A stretch of DNA of 64,000 nt from Brevibacillus aydinogluensis (GCF_031954365.1 NZ_JAUSVZ010000019.1); one strand, 5' to 3'; counted from the first letter of the stretch, positions 1 through 8,156 are shown. The notes: generated by a model not told the origin, from the letters alone. Program-made: numbers and translations.

Positions 1-93
1 GTTACAACTGTCCGTTCAGTTTCCGGAGCGAGTTCAACCATATCTCCGCTGAGCCTAACGGCTATTGGAGTTTACACAAAATCATTGACAGAC

Positions 94-137
94 CCGGCTA
101 CTGCCATGCAACCTCCTGTATATTTTTCGGGTACCTA
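94..137 (-). pseudogene. Short relic matching the tail of the SRAP gene
   Basis: About 22 bases here match the 3' end of the SRAP pseudogene near 16.34 kb with one mismatch (ggctactgccaagcaacctc type sequence), followed by a shared tttttcggg. No reading frame survives. It suggests duplication of SRAP 3' sequence to this site. The match is short, so chance similarity is not fully excluded. Confidence 0.35.
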
Positions 138-143
138 TTCCGC

Positions 144-1025
144 TTACAAGGATTCTTCAGCTGCTTCGTTCCACCCTTCCATTACCAGTTCGACAAATGC
201 CTGAATGGTAATTTCATCAGAACGATCCCTGCGTGTAATTAAGAAGGTATCCAACGTCTGCGTAAAGCGATGCAGAGGGATGAGTTCTCCCTTTCGTATT
301 TCCTCGTGTATTAAATCACCACTGATTATGCCGACACCTGTCCCTTTTAAAATTGCTTGCTTAATTGCTTCTTCACTGTCACTTTCAATGACAGCCATCG
401 GCGTGGGGATCTCTTCCATACAACGATCAAACAGCCAATCAAGATAAGAAAATTTTTTAAAGAATAAGGGATACGTTTGCAGAATGGCAGAAAGGTCACT
501 ATTTTGGTGGAGGTCTTTTCTGATGACCAATAACAGCTCTTCTTCATCAAGCGAAACGAACTCCAGATCTTCATTCTTATTTTTTCCGGTAATAATCCCC
601 ACATCCGCTTCACGAGCGGTGATCATTTGAATGACGTCTACACTGTTACAAGAGACCAGTTTTAACTTTACTTGCGGATGAAGTTTCACAAAGGTATGGA
701 TAAGCATCGTCAAAAAATGAGTCCAATAGTATTCTGGCGCAGCGATAACCAACGTGCCGTAGGGATCATGCAATCGGTTTAACGCTTTGTTCATTTCCTC
801 TACACAATCCATGATCCTGTCTACATGCTGCTTCAATACTTTTCCAGCCGGAGTCAAATAGGTTTTCTTCCCAACCCGATGAAATAAGGGGTGACCGATC
901 TCCTGTTCCAGATTTCGTATATGCATTGTGATCGTCGGCTGCGTATATCCAAGAATCTCGGCTGCTTTCGTCTGATTAAGATGGGTAGCAACTACCTGGA
1001 AGGTTTTCAATGTACGAAGTTCCAT
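144..1025 (-). CDS. LysR-family transcriptional regulator
   Basis: A 293-residue protein with the LysR layout: an N-terminal winged helix-turn-helix (residues 1-60, with the typical AAEILGYTQPTITMHIRNLE helix pair and LFHR wing), then a periplasmic-binding-like effector domain from about residue 90. The ATG at 1025 follows a purine-rich aaggggaagggg ribosome site. It is transcribed away from the cyclodeaminase/aminotransferase pair across a 128-bp gap, the usual arrangement for a LysR protein controlling its divergent neighbours. The effector is not deducible; an amino-acid-related ligand is an inference from the neighbours. Confidence 0.93.
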   Translation of the reverse strand: MELRTLKTFQVVATHLNQTKAAEILGYTQPTITMHIRNLEQEIGHPLFHRVGKKTYLTPAGKVLKQHVDRIMDCVEEMNKALNRLHDPYGTLVIAAPEYYWTHFLTMLIHTFVKLHPQVKLKLVSCNSVDVIQMITAREADVGIITGKNKNEDLEFVSLDEEELLLVIRKDLHQNSDLSAILQTYPLFFKKFSYLDWLFDRCMEEIPTPMAVIESDSEEAIKQAILKGTGVGIISGDLIHEEIRKGELIPLHRFTQTLDTFLITRRDRSDEITIQAFVELVMEGWNEAAEESL

Positions 1026-1153
1026 ATTTCCCCTTCCCCTTATCCATACCTAAAAATTTGTAATCGTAACCATAACATACATCAATTGTTCTTTGATTTA
1101 GACTCTATGGTAAATTATGACCAACAAGATTTCAATGCAGAGGAGGAGCAGGG
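1026..1153. promoter_or_regulatory. Divergent promoter region between LysR gene and cyclodeaminase gene
   Basis: An AT-rich 128-bp spacer between two divergent genes. It ends in a strong ggaggagcaggg ribosome site for the rightward gene. LysR regulators normally bind such spacers at T-N11-A motifs. I did not resolve a single convincing box. Confidence 0.5.
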
Positions 1154-2212
1154 TTGTTTTCATTTCGAGTCATTGATCCACCAAATGTAGAGAAACTATT
1201 GGATATGAAACAGGTAATCGAATTGGTTGAGCGTGCGTATTTGTTAAAGGCACAAAAAGAGGCAGCGGTATTCCCGATGGTGTTCCATGAATTTTCTCCA
1301 GGAAAAGCTGACATGGACATAAAATCAGGACATCTGGTGGGTGCTGATATTTTCGGATTAAAGCTCGTGTCATGGTTTGGGGATAATCCTGCCAAACAGC
1401 TGCCTCCCCTCGTTGGTTTCGTGCTGGTGCTCGACAGCAGAACAGGCGTCCCCATCGGGATGATGGGAGGAGAAGCAATCACGTTAATGCGGACAGGAGC
1501 AGCAGGAGGGATTGGCGCCAAGTATCTTGCACGAAAAGAGTCTGAGCATTTATTGATCGTCGGAACAGGTCACTTGGCTCCTTATCTGATTATGTCCACG
1601 CTGATGCTCATGGATCATATCAAAAAGGTGACAGTTTACAATCATCATTCATTGGAGAAAGCAAGATCATTTTGCTCTACGATATCAGCAATATTAAAAG
1701 AAAAGTTCCTGGCTCCGTATCGGGACAATCCGGTGTTATTTGAGAGATACGCTTCTCGCATCGAACAAGTAGAATTTGCGGCAACTGACCAGATTCAGAA
1801 GGCAACAGGAGAAGCAGACATTATTATTACCGCAACTCCTTCGCGACAACCGATCATTCAAAAAGAATGGGTTCGGCCGGGAACACACTTCTCTTGCATT
1901 GGGGCAGATCTGGAGGGAAAACAGGAAATCGACGAGCGAATTTTCGCTTCTGCACGAGTATTCGTCGATGATGTTGACCAGGCTGTCCAGGTAGGAGAAA
2001 CAGAGATACCGATCAAAACAGGAGTCATAGAACGAGATAACATTGTTGCGGAAATAGGCAGTGTGATGCTTGGTACAACTGCTGGCCGTCTTTCAGATGA
2101 CGACATTACGATCTTTGACAGCACAGGGATCGCCCTGCAAGACTTGATCACGGCTGATTACATTTTAAAACAAGCGGAAGCAAAAGGCATCGGTATCGTC
2201 GCGAACCTGTAA
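1154..2212 (+). CDS. Ornithine cyclodeaminase / mu-crystallin family dehydrogenase
   Basis: A 352-residue Rossmann-fold protein of the ornithine cyclodeaminase/mu-crystallin family. The nucleotide-binding GTGHLAPYL segment sits near residue 137, and the family block IGADLEGKQEID near 255 is followed by ARVFVDD. Members deaminate, cyclise or reduce amino acids or imines with NAD(P)H. The start is TTG at 1154, chosen because aggaggag lies 8-10 bases upstream and the frame has no better ATG. It ends 15 bases before the aminotransferase, so the two are probably co-transcribed. The substrate is unknown; the pairing suggests breakdown or modification of a non-standard amino acid. Confidence 0.9.
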   Translation: MFSFRVIDPPNVEKLLDMKQVIELVERAYLLKAQKEAAVFPMVFHEFSPGKADMDIKSGHLVGADIFGLKLVSWFGDNPAKQLPPLVGFVLVLDSRTGVPIGMMGGEAITLMRTGAAGGIGAKYLARKESEHLLIVGTGHLAPYLIMSTLMLMDHIKKVTVYNHHSLEKARSFCSTISAILKEKFLAPYRDNPVLFERYASRIEQVEFAATDQIQKATGEADIIITATPSRQPIIQKEWVRPGTHFSCIGADLEGKQEIDERIFASARVFVDDVDQAVQVGETEIPIKTGVIERDNIVAEIGSVMLGTTAGRLSDDDITIFDSTGIALQDLITADYILKQAEAKGIGIVANL

Positions 2213-2227
2213 GGGAGGATATGAACC

Positions 2228-3361
2228 ATGAAAATGAAGGCTTTCCTGGTAGAAGAATGGATGAATGCCCATGAAATGAACGCAACCATTAATATGGCGG
2301 AAACATGTGTGGACTCCCTCACGTTGAAGGAACTTATTACGATAGATGGTACAAATCCTGATGAATTTTTTCGCTCCCTCTATCCGCTGAAGCTAACCTA
2401 TGGTCATATTGAGGGTTCTCCCGAGTTCAGGCAGCTGGTTGCGAACTTGTACGAAACCATTGAGCCTCATCAAGTTCTCGTCATGAATGGGGCAAGCGGC
2501 GCCAACTTTTTAGTGTATTACTCTCTGATCGAACCTGGCGATCACGTTATTGCGGTGCATCCGACCTATCAGCAGCTTTATGAAGTTCCTCGATCATTTG
2601 GAGCGACAGTAGACCTTTTGGAGCTGCGCCCTGAACATCATTTTCTCCCCGATCTTGACGAGCTGAAGTCTCTGATTCGACCGAACACGAAAATGATTTG
2701 TATTAATAATCCGAATAACCCAACTGGTGCCTTAATGGAACGGGATATCCTGGAACAAATTGTGGAGATTGCACGATCGTGTGGAGCTTATGTACTTTGT
2801 GATGAAGTCTATCAGGACTTACTCCAGGATGCTGAGGCCGACGTTCCTTCAATTGCTGATCTATATGAGAAGGGAATCAGCACGTCCAGTGTTTCAAAAG
2901 TACTCTCGCTTGCGGGCCTCCGTTTTGGTTGGATTGCCGCTCCACAAGACGTCATTGCGGAATGTATGAAGCACCGGGACTACACAACGATCAGCTGCGG
3001 GATGTTGGACGATGTACTGGCTGTCCATGCACTGAAGAACTACGACAAGATTGTAAGCAGAAGTCGTAAAATTTTGCGGGACAACCTTGCCCTCCTGGAT
3101 GAATGGGTGAAACACGAACAATCCTTTTCCTATGTCAAACCGCGCGCGGGAACGACAGCGATGTTGAAATATGATTTTCCAGTCCCTTCTGTGACGTTTT
3201 GTACAGATCTGCTTGCTCATACTGGTGCCTTTTTGACACCTGGTGCGTGCTTTGATATGGAAGGACATGTTCGTATTGGTTATGCTTGCAGTACAGACGT
3301 TCTGCAAACTGGACTTGAACAGGTCTCACAGTATGTACGGAAAATGAAGTTGTATCGATGA
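2228..3361 (+). CDS. PLP-dependent class I/II aminotransferase
   Basis: A 377-residue fold-type I aminotransferase. Visible signatures are NPNNPTG near residue 161, the CDEVYQDL aspartate block near 190, and the Schiff-base lysine in SSVSKVLSLAGLRFGW near 224. It should transfer amino groups with pyridoxal phosphate in the cytoplasm. It starts at the ATG after an agggaggatatgaacc ribosome site and follows the cyclodeaminase-like gene by 15 bases. The sequence resembles the divergent branch that includes capreomycidine-synthase-like enzymes, but the substrate cannot be assigned. Confidence 0.9.
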   Translation: MKMKAFLVEEWMNAHEMNATINMAETCVDSLTLKELITIDGTNPDEFFRSLYPLKLTYGHIEGSPEFRQLVANLYETIEPHQVLVMNGASGANFLVYYSLIEPGDHVIAVHPTYQQLYEVPRSFGATVDLLELRPEHHFLPDLDELKSLIRPNTKMICINNPNNPTGALMERDILEQIVEIARSCGAYVLCDEVYQDLLQDAEADVPSIADLYEKGISTSSVSKVLSLAGLRFGWIAAPQDVIAECMKHRDYTTISCGMLDDVLAVHALKNYDKIVSRSRKILRDNLALLDEWVKHEQSFSYVKPRAGTTAMLKYDFPVPSVTFCTDLLAHTGAFLTPGACFDMEGHVRIGYACSTDVLQTGLEQVSQYVRKMKLYR

Positions 3362-3426
3362 AGGAACGGAGTCATCCACAGCAGACGCTAAGCGTTCAGA
3401 ATAGTCACGAAGTAATCTCATCGTTC

Positions 3427-3482
3427 TGAGCATGCAATACAGGGACATGCCTGCTGAATATAATTGGCATGCTCTCATTTGT
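3427..3482 (+). terminator. Inverted repeat downstream of the aminotransferase gene
   Basis: gagcatgc (about 3427-3434) is mirrored by gcatgctc (about 3468-3475) and followed by a short T-containing run. This is plausible as the terminator of the cyclodeaminase-aminotransferase unit, although the loop is long. Confidence 0.4.
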
Positions 3483-3503
3483 CGTCAACGTCATAAGGAA
3501 CGA

Positions 3504-3548
3504 GGCGGGTTTGTCGGACATCGCAACAACGCCTTCGACAAGCCCGCC
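3504..3548. repeat. 13-bp near-perfect inverted repeat
   Basis: ggcgggtttgtcg (3504-3516) pairs with cgacaagcccgcc (3536-3548) with a single G-T wobble and a 19-base loop. No T-run follows on either side, so it is not a standard terminator. It sits next to a comM relic and may mark an old element edge. Confidence 0.55.
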
Positions 3549-3554
3549 GATTCC

Positions 3555-3615
3555 TGACGTTCAGACCGAACATTCCAAAGGCGAGCTGCAGCAGCTTTTG
3601 TCCCTCTCTGTCTAG
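3555..3615 (-). pseudogene. comM/yifB (Mg-chelatase-like ATPase) relic
   Basis: In one minus-strand frame this reads DREGQKLLQLAFGMFGLNVR, matching the NREGQKLLQLAFETLGLSAR segment of the larger comM fragment at 15.3-15.8 kb. Only about 20 codons remain and flanking codons are unrelated. It is a second small comM scar in the same window. Confidence 0.6.
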
Positions 3616-3639
3616 GACCACCTGCGCAGGTTACTTCCC

Positions 3640-3900
3640 CTACCTGCTTTTGATCAATAATGCAACAGCTTCCTGAACCAATTTGCTGGTATCGTTGCCA
3701 GCCTCCTTCTCTTCCAAGATGCACCGTTCAAGATTGACCGCCACGATGTAAGCAATGGCCTTGTCAACCGCGTTGCGGACAGCCGAAAGCTGACTTACCA
3801 CATCCTTGCAGGTTTTCTCTTCCTCCATCATTTTCAGCACCCCGCGGACTTGTCCTTCCACGCGGCGCAGCCTTCTTTTCACATCCTCGTCATATTTCAT
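3640..3900 (-). CDS. cstR: CstR-type persulfide-sensing repressor (CsoR family)
   Basis: An 86-residue all-helical DUF156/CsoR-family repressor. Cysteines fall at positions 31 and 60, exactly the pair of the persulfide sensor CstR. The copper ligands of CsoR (His and a second Cys four residues on) are absent, because C60 is followed by ILEEKEAG. It should release DNA when the two cysteines are bridged by per- or polysulfides. It is the last gene of a sulfur-handling operon and has its own operator-like palindrome just upstream, so autoregulation is likely. Copper or nickel sensing is the alternative and is less likely. Confidence 0.9.
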   Translation of the reverse strand: MKYDEDVKRRLRRVEGQVRGVLKMMEEEKTCKDVVSQLSAVRNAVDKAIAYIVAVNLERCILEEKEAGNDTSKLVQEAVALLIKSR

Positions 3901-3926
3901 CGGTACGGAATCTCCCCCTATTCACT

Positions 3927-3942
3927 ATACGTGTATAGGTAT
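3927..3942. promoter_or_regulatory. CstR operator-like palindrome (copy 1)
   Basis: atacgtgtataggtat upstream of cstR. It shares the pattern ATAC-nn-GTAT-nGGTAT with two further sites at 4468 and 7754, each ahead of a gene of the same regulon. Confidence 0.7.
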
Positions 3943-3970
3943 ATTATACCCTATATCCGGGGAAACAGGC

Positions 3971-4450
3971 TTAGATAAACAAGTTCACCTTCGCTTCTGC
4001 AGCATCCCCCAAATAGGTTGCAACACCGGCATAATCGATCCCGTCGATCAGTTCTTCTTTTGCGAGTCCCAGCAAATCCATGGTCATCGTGCACGCGACC
4101 AGCTTGACTCCCTGTTCCCGGGCAAGCTCTATCAATTGCGGCAGGCTCAATGCATTGTGCTTCTTCATGACATGTTTGATCAATCTCGGACCGATTCCGG
4201 CAAAATTCATTTTGGAAAGTCCCAGTTTATTCGCTCCGCGCGGCATCATTTTGCCAAACATTTTCTCGAGAAACCCTTTCCTAACCGAAACAGGCTGATC
4301 TTTGCGAAGCGTATTCAACCCCCAGAAGGTGAAAAAGATCGTCACTTCATGACCATATGCAGCCGCTCCGTTCGCGATGATAAAGGCGGCGATCGCCTTG
4401 TCCAGATCACCGCTGAACAGGATAATGGTGGTTTTTTCTTTTTGGCTCAT
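3971..4450 (-). CDS. DsrE/DsrF-family sulfurtransferase-like protein
   Basis: A 159-residue cytoplasmic protein of the DsrE/DsrF/DrsH group, which relays persulfide sulfur on conserved cysteines. The hydrophobic start TTIILFSGDLDKAIAAFIIANGAAAYG and the segment KLVACTMTMDLLGL, which carries the probable acceptor cysteine, are family hallmarks. It starts at ATG 4450 with its own operator-like palindrome about 18 bases upstream, so it can be transcribed separately from the genes behind it. It lies between TusA and CstR; sulfur trafficking with TusA is the expected role. Confidence 0.88.
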   Translation of the reverse strand: MSQKEKTTIILFSGDLDKAIAAFIIANGAAAYGHEVTIFFTFWGLNTLRKDQPVSVRKGFLEKMFGKMMPRGANKLGLSKMNFAGIGPRLIKHVMKKHNALSLPQLIELAREQGVKLVACTMTMDLLGLAKEELIDGIDYAGVATYLGDAAEAKVNLFI

Positions 4451-4467
4451 ACAATCACCCCTTACAT

Positions 4468-4483
4468 ATACGAGTATGGGTAT
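4468..4483. promoter_or_regulatory. CstR operator-like palindrome (copy 2)
   Basis: atacgagtatgggtat upstream of the dsrE-like gene. The right half GTATGGGTAT is identical to the site at 7754; the left half is degenerate. Confidence 0.7.
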
Positions 4484-4556
4484 ATTTTTTGCGAGTAAAA
4501 TCAGTCATACTTGGCGCATGACCTTGAATCGACTGCAATGGAATCTTCAGCACATC

Positions 4557-4781
4557 CTATTTTTTCTTCACGATAAAGATAAACACACCGTTGTCTTCTG
4601 TTGCTTCGATCAATTCATGGTTGGACTGTCTGATCCACGCTGAGAAGTCGTTCATGGAGCCTTTGTCGGTTGTGTGCACCTCCATGATTTGACCTGACTG
4701 CAGCGTATCGATGGCTTTCTTTGCTTTCACAATCGGCAGCGGGCAAGCCAGGCCCTTTGCGTCGACAAATACGTCCGCCAT
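4557..4781 (-). CDS. tusA: TusA-like sulfur carrier protein
   Basis: A 74-residue TusA-family protein with the hallmark CPLP (LACPLPIVKAKKAI, residues 10-23), whose cysteine carries persulfide sulfur. The beta-alpha-beta-alpha-beta-beta pattern ends in a basic VKKK. It lies 20 bases downstream of the rhodanese/dioxygenase fusion gene, so it is probably co-transcribed. Together with DsrE and rhodanese domains it forms a sulfur relay. Confidence 0.92.
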   Translation of the reverse strand: MADVFVDAKGLACPLPIVKAKKAIDTLQSGQIMEVHTTDKGSMNDFSAWIRQSNHELIEATEDNGVFIFIVKKK

Positions 4782-4801
4782 GCGTAGTCCTCCTCCTTTT
4801 T

Positions 4802-5941
4802 TTAACCGTGATGGTGTACTGCGCAGCGATTGGGACCGATTTCCAGCTCAATTGCCCTTTCCTGATCGACCTGCAGTTCGCCCCGGTTGATGGCCACGAT
4901 TTCCTCAAAATTGGGGGGCTTCTCCATGGAAGCTGCGCTGGCCACTTGTTCCGTAAACGATGCTTTGTCTACGTTGCGCATAATCTCGTTATTTTCGCGA
5001 ATCTTGCCAAGCAGCTCCCCGACAACGCCGCGGTCGTTGATTTCCTGAATATCGGCGTAATGCGCCGGCAGAACCAGGCAATCATCCGGGAGATCTTTCA
5101 GCTTGAAAAACACAGTGTGATACAAATCCTCAGCCCATTCTTTCGCCTTGCCCCCGAGATCGGGTCTTCCCAAACCGCCGACAAAGATGGTATCCCCGGA
5201 CAGCAAAAATCGGTTGTCGATGAGGAAAGAGGTGGAACCCGGCGTATGGCCCGGCGTGGGGATCGACAACACTTCCACATGAACATCGCCGACCTTGATC
5301 CGGTCGTAACGATCCAGCGGTTCAAACTTCAAATTCGTCCCCTTCGCCTCTTCGGAAGAAATGTAATATGTCGCGCCGACTTGTTTGGCAAGCCGCGGAC
5401 CGCCGGTGATATGATCGGCATGCATGTGGGAATCCACCACATGTTCGATCTCAAATTGGTGTGTTTTGGCCAGTTCGATGTACACATCAATCTCTTTGTT
5501 CGGATCGATGATCATGCCTTTTCCATCGGAAATAACCGCATAAGACAGACAGCCTTTCGCCAACCTGTTGATTTGAATCAATTTCAACTGATCGTCCATA
5601 TATACGATGGTGGGATGGTAAAACTGGCTCCAGGCAAGCATCCCGCCTTGTAACGAGCAGGTATTGTATCCTTTTTCCATCAACATTTCCGCTACATAAT
5701 GGGATGCTCCGCCTTTTGCGCAAACAATGACGATTTCCGCATCCTTCGGCAGTCCCGCATACACCTGCACATCCTCCTCCAGAAAGTGGAAATACGGAAT
5801 GTTCATGGTTCTCAGATTCTTGCCTTCAATTTTCCAATCGTTGTAATCCGTTTCATTCCTCACGTCGAGAATCACGAGATCTTCACCGGAACTCATTTTG
5901 CGATGAAGCTCTTCCGCCGTAATCGATCGAACTTGTTCCAT
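4802..5941 (-). CDS. Rhodanese - metallo-beta-lactamase persulfide dioxygenase fusion (CstB-like)
   Basis: A 379-residue fusion. Residues 1-110 form a rhodanese domain whose active loop CAKGGAS gives the persulfide-carrying cysteine. Residues 120-330 form a metallo-beta-lactamase domain with HMHADHITGG (HxHxDH iron ligands) and TPGHTPGS, typical of ETHE1/persulfide dioxygenases that oxidise persulfide to sulfite. The domain order differs from the staphylococcal CstB I know, where the lactamase domain comes first. The sulfite it makes would be removed by the TauE-type exporter of the same operon. The operon membership and the CstR gene support the assignment. Confidence 0.9.
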   Translation of the reverse strand: MEQVRSITAEELHRKMSSGEDLVILDVRNETDYNDWKIEGKNLRTMNIPYFHFLEEDVQVYAGLPKDAEIVIVCAKGGASHYVAEMLMEKGYNTCSLQGGMLAWSQFYHPTIVYMDDQLKLIQINRLAKGCLSYAVISDGKGMIIDPNKEIDVYIELAKTHQFEIEHVVDSHMHADHITGGPRLAKQVGATYYISSEEAKGTNLKFEPLDRYDRIKVGDVHVEVLSIPTPGHTPGSTSFLIDNRFLLSGDTIFVGGLGRPDLGGKAKEWAEDLYHTVFFKLKDLPDDCLVLPAHYADIQEINDRGVVGELLGKIRENNEIMRNVDKASFTEQVASAASMEKPPNFEEIVAINRGELQVDQERAIELEIGPNRCAVHHHG

Positions 5942-6078
5942 TCGTAATCTCCTTTCCTGTTAGAAGTTCAATGTTACTTGGACCACAAAGGCATATTCCA
6001 AAATGTCGCCGCACCGCCAAATTCCCTGCCGCCGACGAAGTCCTCTTTTGTGTGTTCCATTACGTTCTTCGAAGTTTC

Positions 6079-6657
6079 TCATTCGTCGCTTTCTGTGGCT
6101 CCCTGCCACTGAGACATGCCCGGCAGCACATTTTTCACGTTGGAAAAACAGTGCTCGGCAAGAATTTGGCAGGCCATGTCGCTGCGGCTTCCCGTACGGC
6201 AAATCACGGCATACTCTTTCCCCGGGTCCAACTGAGGGATTTTTTCCTCCAGTTGTCCCAAAGGTACGGATATGGCGCCGGGAATGTGCTCGAAGGCATA
6301 TTCTGCAGGTTCGCGCACATCCAACACGATGATGCTTTCGCCGGAAGCCAGTTTGTGATGTAATTCCTCGTTGCTCATGGTGTGAGGGAAATTCACTTCC
6401 GCTTTCGTTTCGTTGAGTGAGGCTTTTCTCAAGAAATGGCGGAAAACCCCGTTCTCTTCGATAAGACCGATATATTGATGGCCGGTGCGTCTGGCCCAGT
6501 TCTGCAAATCCGCGACAGAGCCCTTATCGGTCGCCCGCACTTCGAGAATTTCCCCCGGCATTATTTCTTCCATGGCTTTCTTGGTTTTTACCACCGGCAT
6601 CGGACATGACAATTGTTCACATTCAAGCACATGATCCGTGTGAATTTCTCTTCTCAC
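6079..6657 (-). CDS. TusA-rhodanese fusion (CstA-like)
   Basis: A 192-residue two-domain sulfur-relay protein. Residues 10-80 are TusA-like (LSCPMPVVKTKKAM, with the CPxP persulfide cysteine). Residues 95-190 are a rhodanese domain with the loop CRTGSRSD. Staphylococcal CstA has a related but three-domain architecture; the DsrE part here is encoded separately at 3971-4450. It sits between tauE and the dioxygenase fusion on the same strand with gaps of 114-137 bases. Probable role: moving sulfane sulfur from persulfides towards the dioxygenase. Confidence 0.9.
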   Translation of the reverse strand: MRREIHTDHVLECEQLSCPMPVVKTKKAMEEIMPGEILEVRATDKGSVADLQNWARRTGHQYIGLIEENGVFRHFLRKASLNETKAEVNFPHTMSNEELHHKLASGESIIVLDVREPAEYAFEHIPGAISVPLGQLEEKIPQLDPGKEYAVICRTGSRSDMACQILAEHCFSNVKNVLPGMSQWQGATESDE

Positions 6658-6771
6658 AACATTACCCCCTACGATCGCATGTAGATTTTCCGTATTCGAT
6701 CACGCCGCCGTTTATACTGGCAACCCTTTTTATCCGTGGACGGCAGATACTCCTCACACAGGGTACAGTGG

Positions 6772-7554
6772 TCACAATATATCCAGCCAAATCTTGATGA
6801 CCGTTGCCGTGATGAGCGCAGCGAGGATCCATTGCAGCACCTTCACGTTCATTTTTTGGCCGAGATGTGCGCCCATCGGCGAAGCAACAATACTCGCCGC
6901 AACCATCACCAGGGACGGAATCAGCAGCATGTGGCCGCCCATCACTTTCCCGACCGTGGTACCGATTGAGGAAATGAACGTGATCGCCAATGACGAGGCG
7001 ATGGCCATACGGGTTGGAATCTTCAATACGACCAGCATGATCGGAACCGTGATGAAAGCGCCAGCCGCACCGACGATTCCTGACAGGAGGCCCACCGTTG
7101 CCGCGGCAATGACCGCAACGGTTGTGTTGAAGCGAATGTCGGAATAATCGCTTCTGACCGCCTCTTTTTTGGGCAAAAACATCATGACCGCCGCAACAAG
7201 CGCCATCACAGCATACGTCAGGTTAATCGCGGAATCGGGTAAATATTTTGAGCCGAAGCCGCCGATAAAACTCCCCGCTATGATGGGAATGCCCATGGCG
7301 AGAACCAGTTTCTTATTGATAAACCCGCCTTTGCGGTAAGCAAACATTCCGGCCAGTGTGGCAAAAAACACCTGGACCGCACTGACCGCGGAAACCTCTT
7401 GCGCGCTAAGGGCCGCGAACCCAAGCAGCGGGGGAATATACAGCAGCAACGGATATTTCACGATGGAACCGCCGATCCCGACCATTCCGGAAATCACGGA
7501 ACCGACAAAGCCGATCGCGAATAAGGTGATGATCCACCCGAGATCCAGTTCCAT
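6772..7554 (-). CDS. TauE/SafE-family sulfite exporter
   Basis: A 260-residue polytopic membrane protein with about eight hydrophobic segments and the duplicated family motif (GFVGSVISGMVGIGGSI near residue 16, repeated as GLLSGIVGAAGAFITVP near 155). TauE/SafE proteins export sulfite and related organosulfur anions. In a CstR-controlled operon with a persulfide dioxygenase, sulfite export is the natural assignment. It is the first intact gene after the operator at 7754, separated from it only by the broken thioredoxin gene. Confidence 0.9.
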   Translation of the reverse strand: MELDLGWIITLFAIGFVGSVISGMVGIGGSIVKYPLLLYIPPLLGFAALSAQEVSAVSAVQVFFATLAGMFAYRKGGFINKKLVLAMGIPIIAGSFIGGFGSKYLPDSAINLTYAVMALVAAVMMFLPKKEAVRSDYSDIRFNTTVAVIAAATVGLLSGIVGAAGAFITVPIMLVVLKIPTRMAIASSLAITFISSIGTTVGKVMGGHMLLIPSLVMVAASIVASPMGAHLGQKMNVKVLQWILAALITATVIKIWLDIL

Positions 7555-7560
7555 AAAACC

Positions 7561-7721
7561 CCCCTCTCATTTGCATGATTACAATGTTTGCCGACTTCTT
7601 GAACCAAATGATCCAAAATCGGAACCATCATGCGGACAAGGTCCGCACCACGCAGCTCAGAAGACCACCAGCACGACACTCCCGATGATCTGATCCCATC
7701 CGTCTCTTTTTGCCTTACACA
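7561..7721 (-). pseudogene. Decayed thioredoxin gene
   Basis: The minus strand reads MCKAKRDGWDQIIGS then VVLVVF, a TGA where thioredoxins have Trp, then AAWCGPC, the redox site. One extra base after the second Cys codon shifts the frame, after which RMMVPILDHLVQEVGKH continues the thioredoxin helix. The C-terminal half, including the cis-Pro loop, is missing and tauE starts 7 bases later. Three independent lesions (nonsense, frameshift, truncation) make it nonfunctional. It was the promoter-proximal gene of the sulfur operon. Confidence 0.85.
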
Positions 7722-7753
7722 TGTCCCCCCTTTGTGATCATTTTGATATACAT

Positions 7754-7769
7754 ATACCCGTATGGGTAT
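7754..7769. promoter_or_regulatory. CstR operator (best copy, perfect palindrome)
   Basis: ATACCC-GTAT-GGGTAT is a perfect inverted repeat 33 bases upstream of the thioredoxin relic. It is the best match of three operator-like sites and probably controls the whole tauE-to-cstR unit. Confidence 0.8.
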
Positions 7770-7911
7770 AATAAACCGTTCCTTTCTTTTTGTCAAGTAA
7801 GCATGATCTACCTGTTATCTTGCGCGAGTCAGCGGATTGGTCGGCATGAGGTGTCCCTGCCCGTCGACAAGTAGCTGTCAAGCAGCATGGTATCGAAGGG
7901 AGTACGATCCC

Positions 7912-7974
7912 ATAATAAAAGCAGGCTTCTATCGAATGGAGCCTCTCCCCACTCTTTCTCTAGTCAGCCTGCTT
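7912..7974 (-). terminator. Hairpin with T-rich tail, minus strand
   Basis: aagcaggct (7919-7927) pairs with agcctgctt (7966-7974). On the minus strand the stem is followed by ttttattat. It may terminate transcription of the decayed GntR-type gene at 8.0-8.1 kb. Confidence 0.5.
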
Positions 7975-7988
7975 GTTGCCTATACATG

Positions 7989-8016
7989 TATCATGGCCAT
8001 ACCCTGCTACGTATCC
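7989..8016. repeat. 28-bp repeat, copy 1 (copy 2 at 15272-15299)
   Basis: About 24 of 28 bases match between the two sites (core accctgctaygtatcc). Both copies lie at edges of gene fragments, here at the broken end of a GntR-type helix-turn-helix and at 15.27 kb beside a ThiF-like fragment. Confidence 0.55.
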
Positions 8017-8108
8017 TCAATCATCCCCAACTCCTCCGCGATCTCCGCATCCATCAGCTTTTCCCCCGGCTGGAGCGTTCCTTCCACAATCCATCTTTGC
8101 AGTTGGTG
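8008..8108 (-). pseudogene. GntR-family regulator N-terminal fragment
   Basis: The minus strand reads LQRWIVEGTLQPGEKLMDAE and then IAEELGM before diverging into IEDT and a stop. This is the first helix and start of the GntR winged helix-turn-helix. The recognition helix and effector domain are gone. The break falls exactly where the 28-bp repeat shared with 15.27 kb begins. Confidence 0.65.
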
Positions 8109-8144
8109 GAAGCGGCACTCCTCTCCCTTCTGTTTTTGCAACTA

Positions 8145-8156
8145 TGATGCGTATCA
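8145..8156. promoter_or_regulatory. Crp/FNR-type palindrome
   Basis: tgatgcgtatca (TGAT-N4-ATCA) lies 65 bases upstream of the first DUF2249 gene. It matches the general Crp/FNR-family half-site. The Crp-family gene at 11.8 kb is a candidate binder, by inference. Confidence 0.5.

Noticed and set aside
4721..5653. 310-residue open frame on the plus strand
   Set aside because: It lies antisense to the rhodanese-dioxygenase gene, has no ribosome site and no recognisable motif; the minus-strand gene explains the sequence.
7561..7721. TGA in the thioredoxin frame read as selenocysteine
   Set aside because: The TGA replaces the Trp before WCGPC rather than a redox Cys, a frameshift follows within 20 bases and the 3' half is missing.
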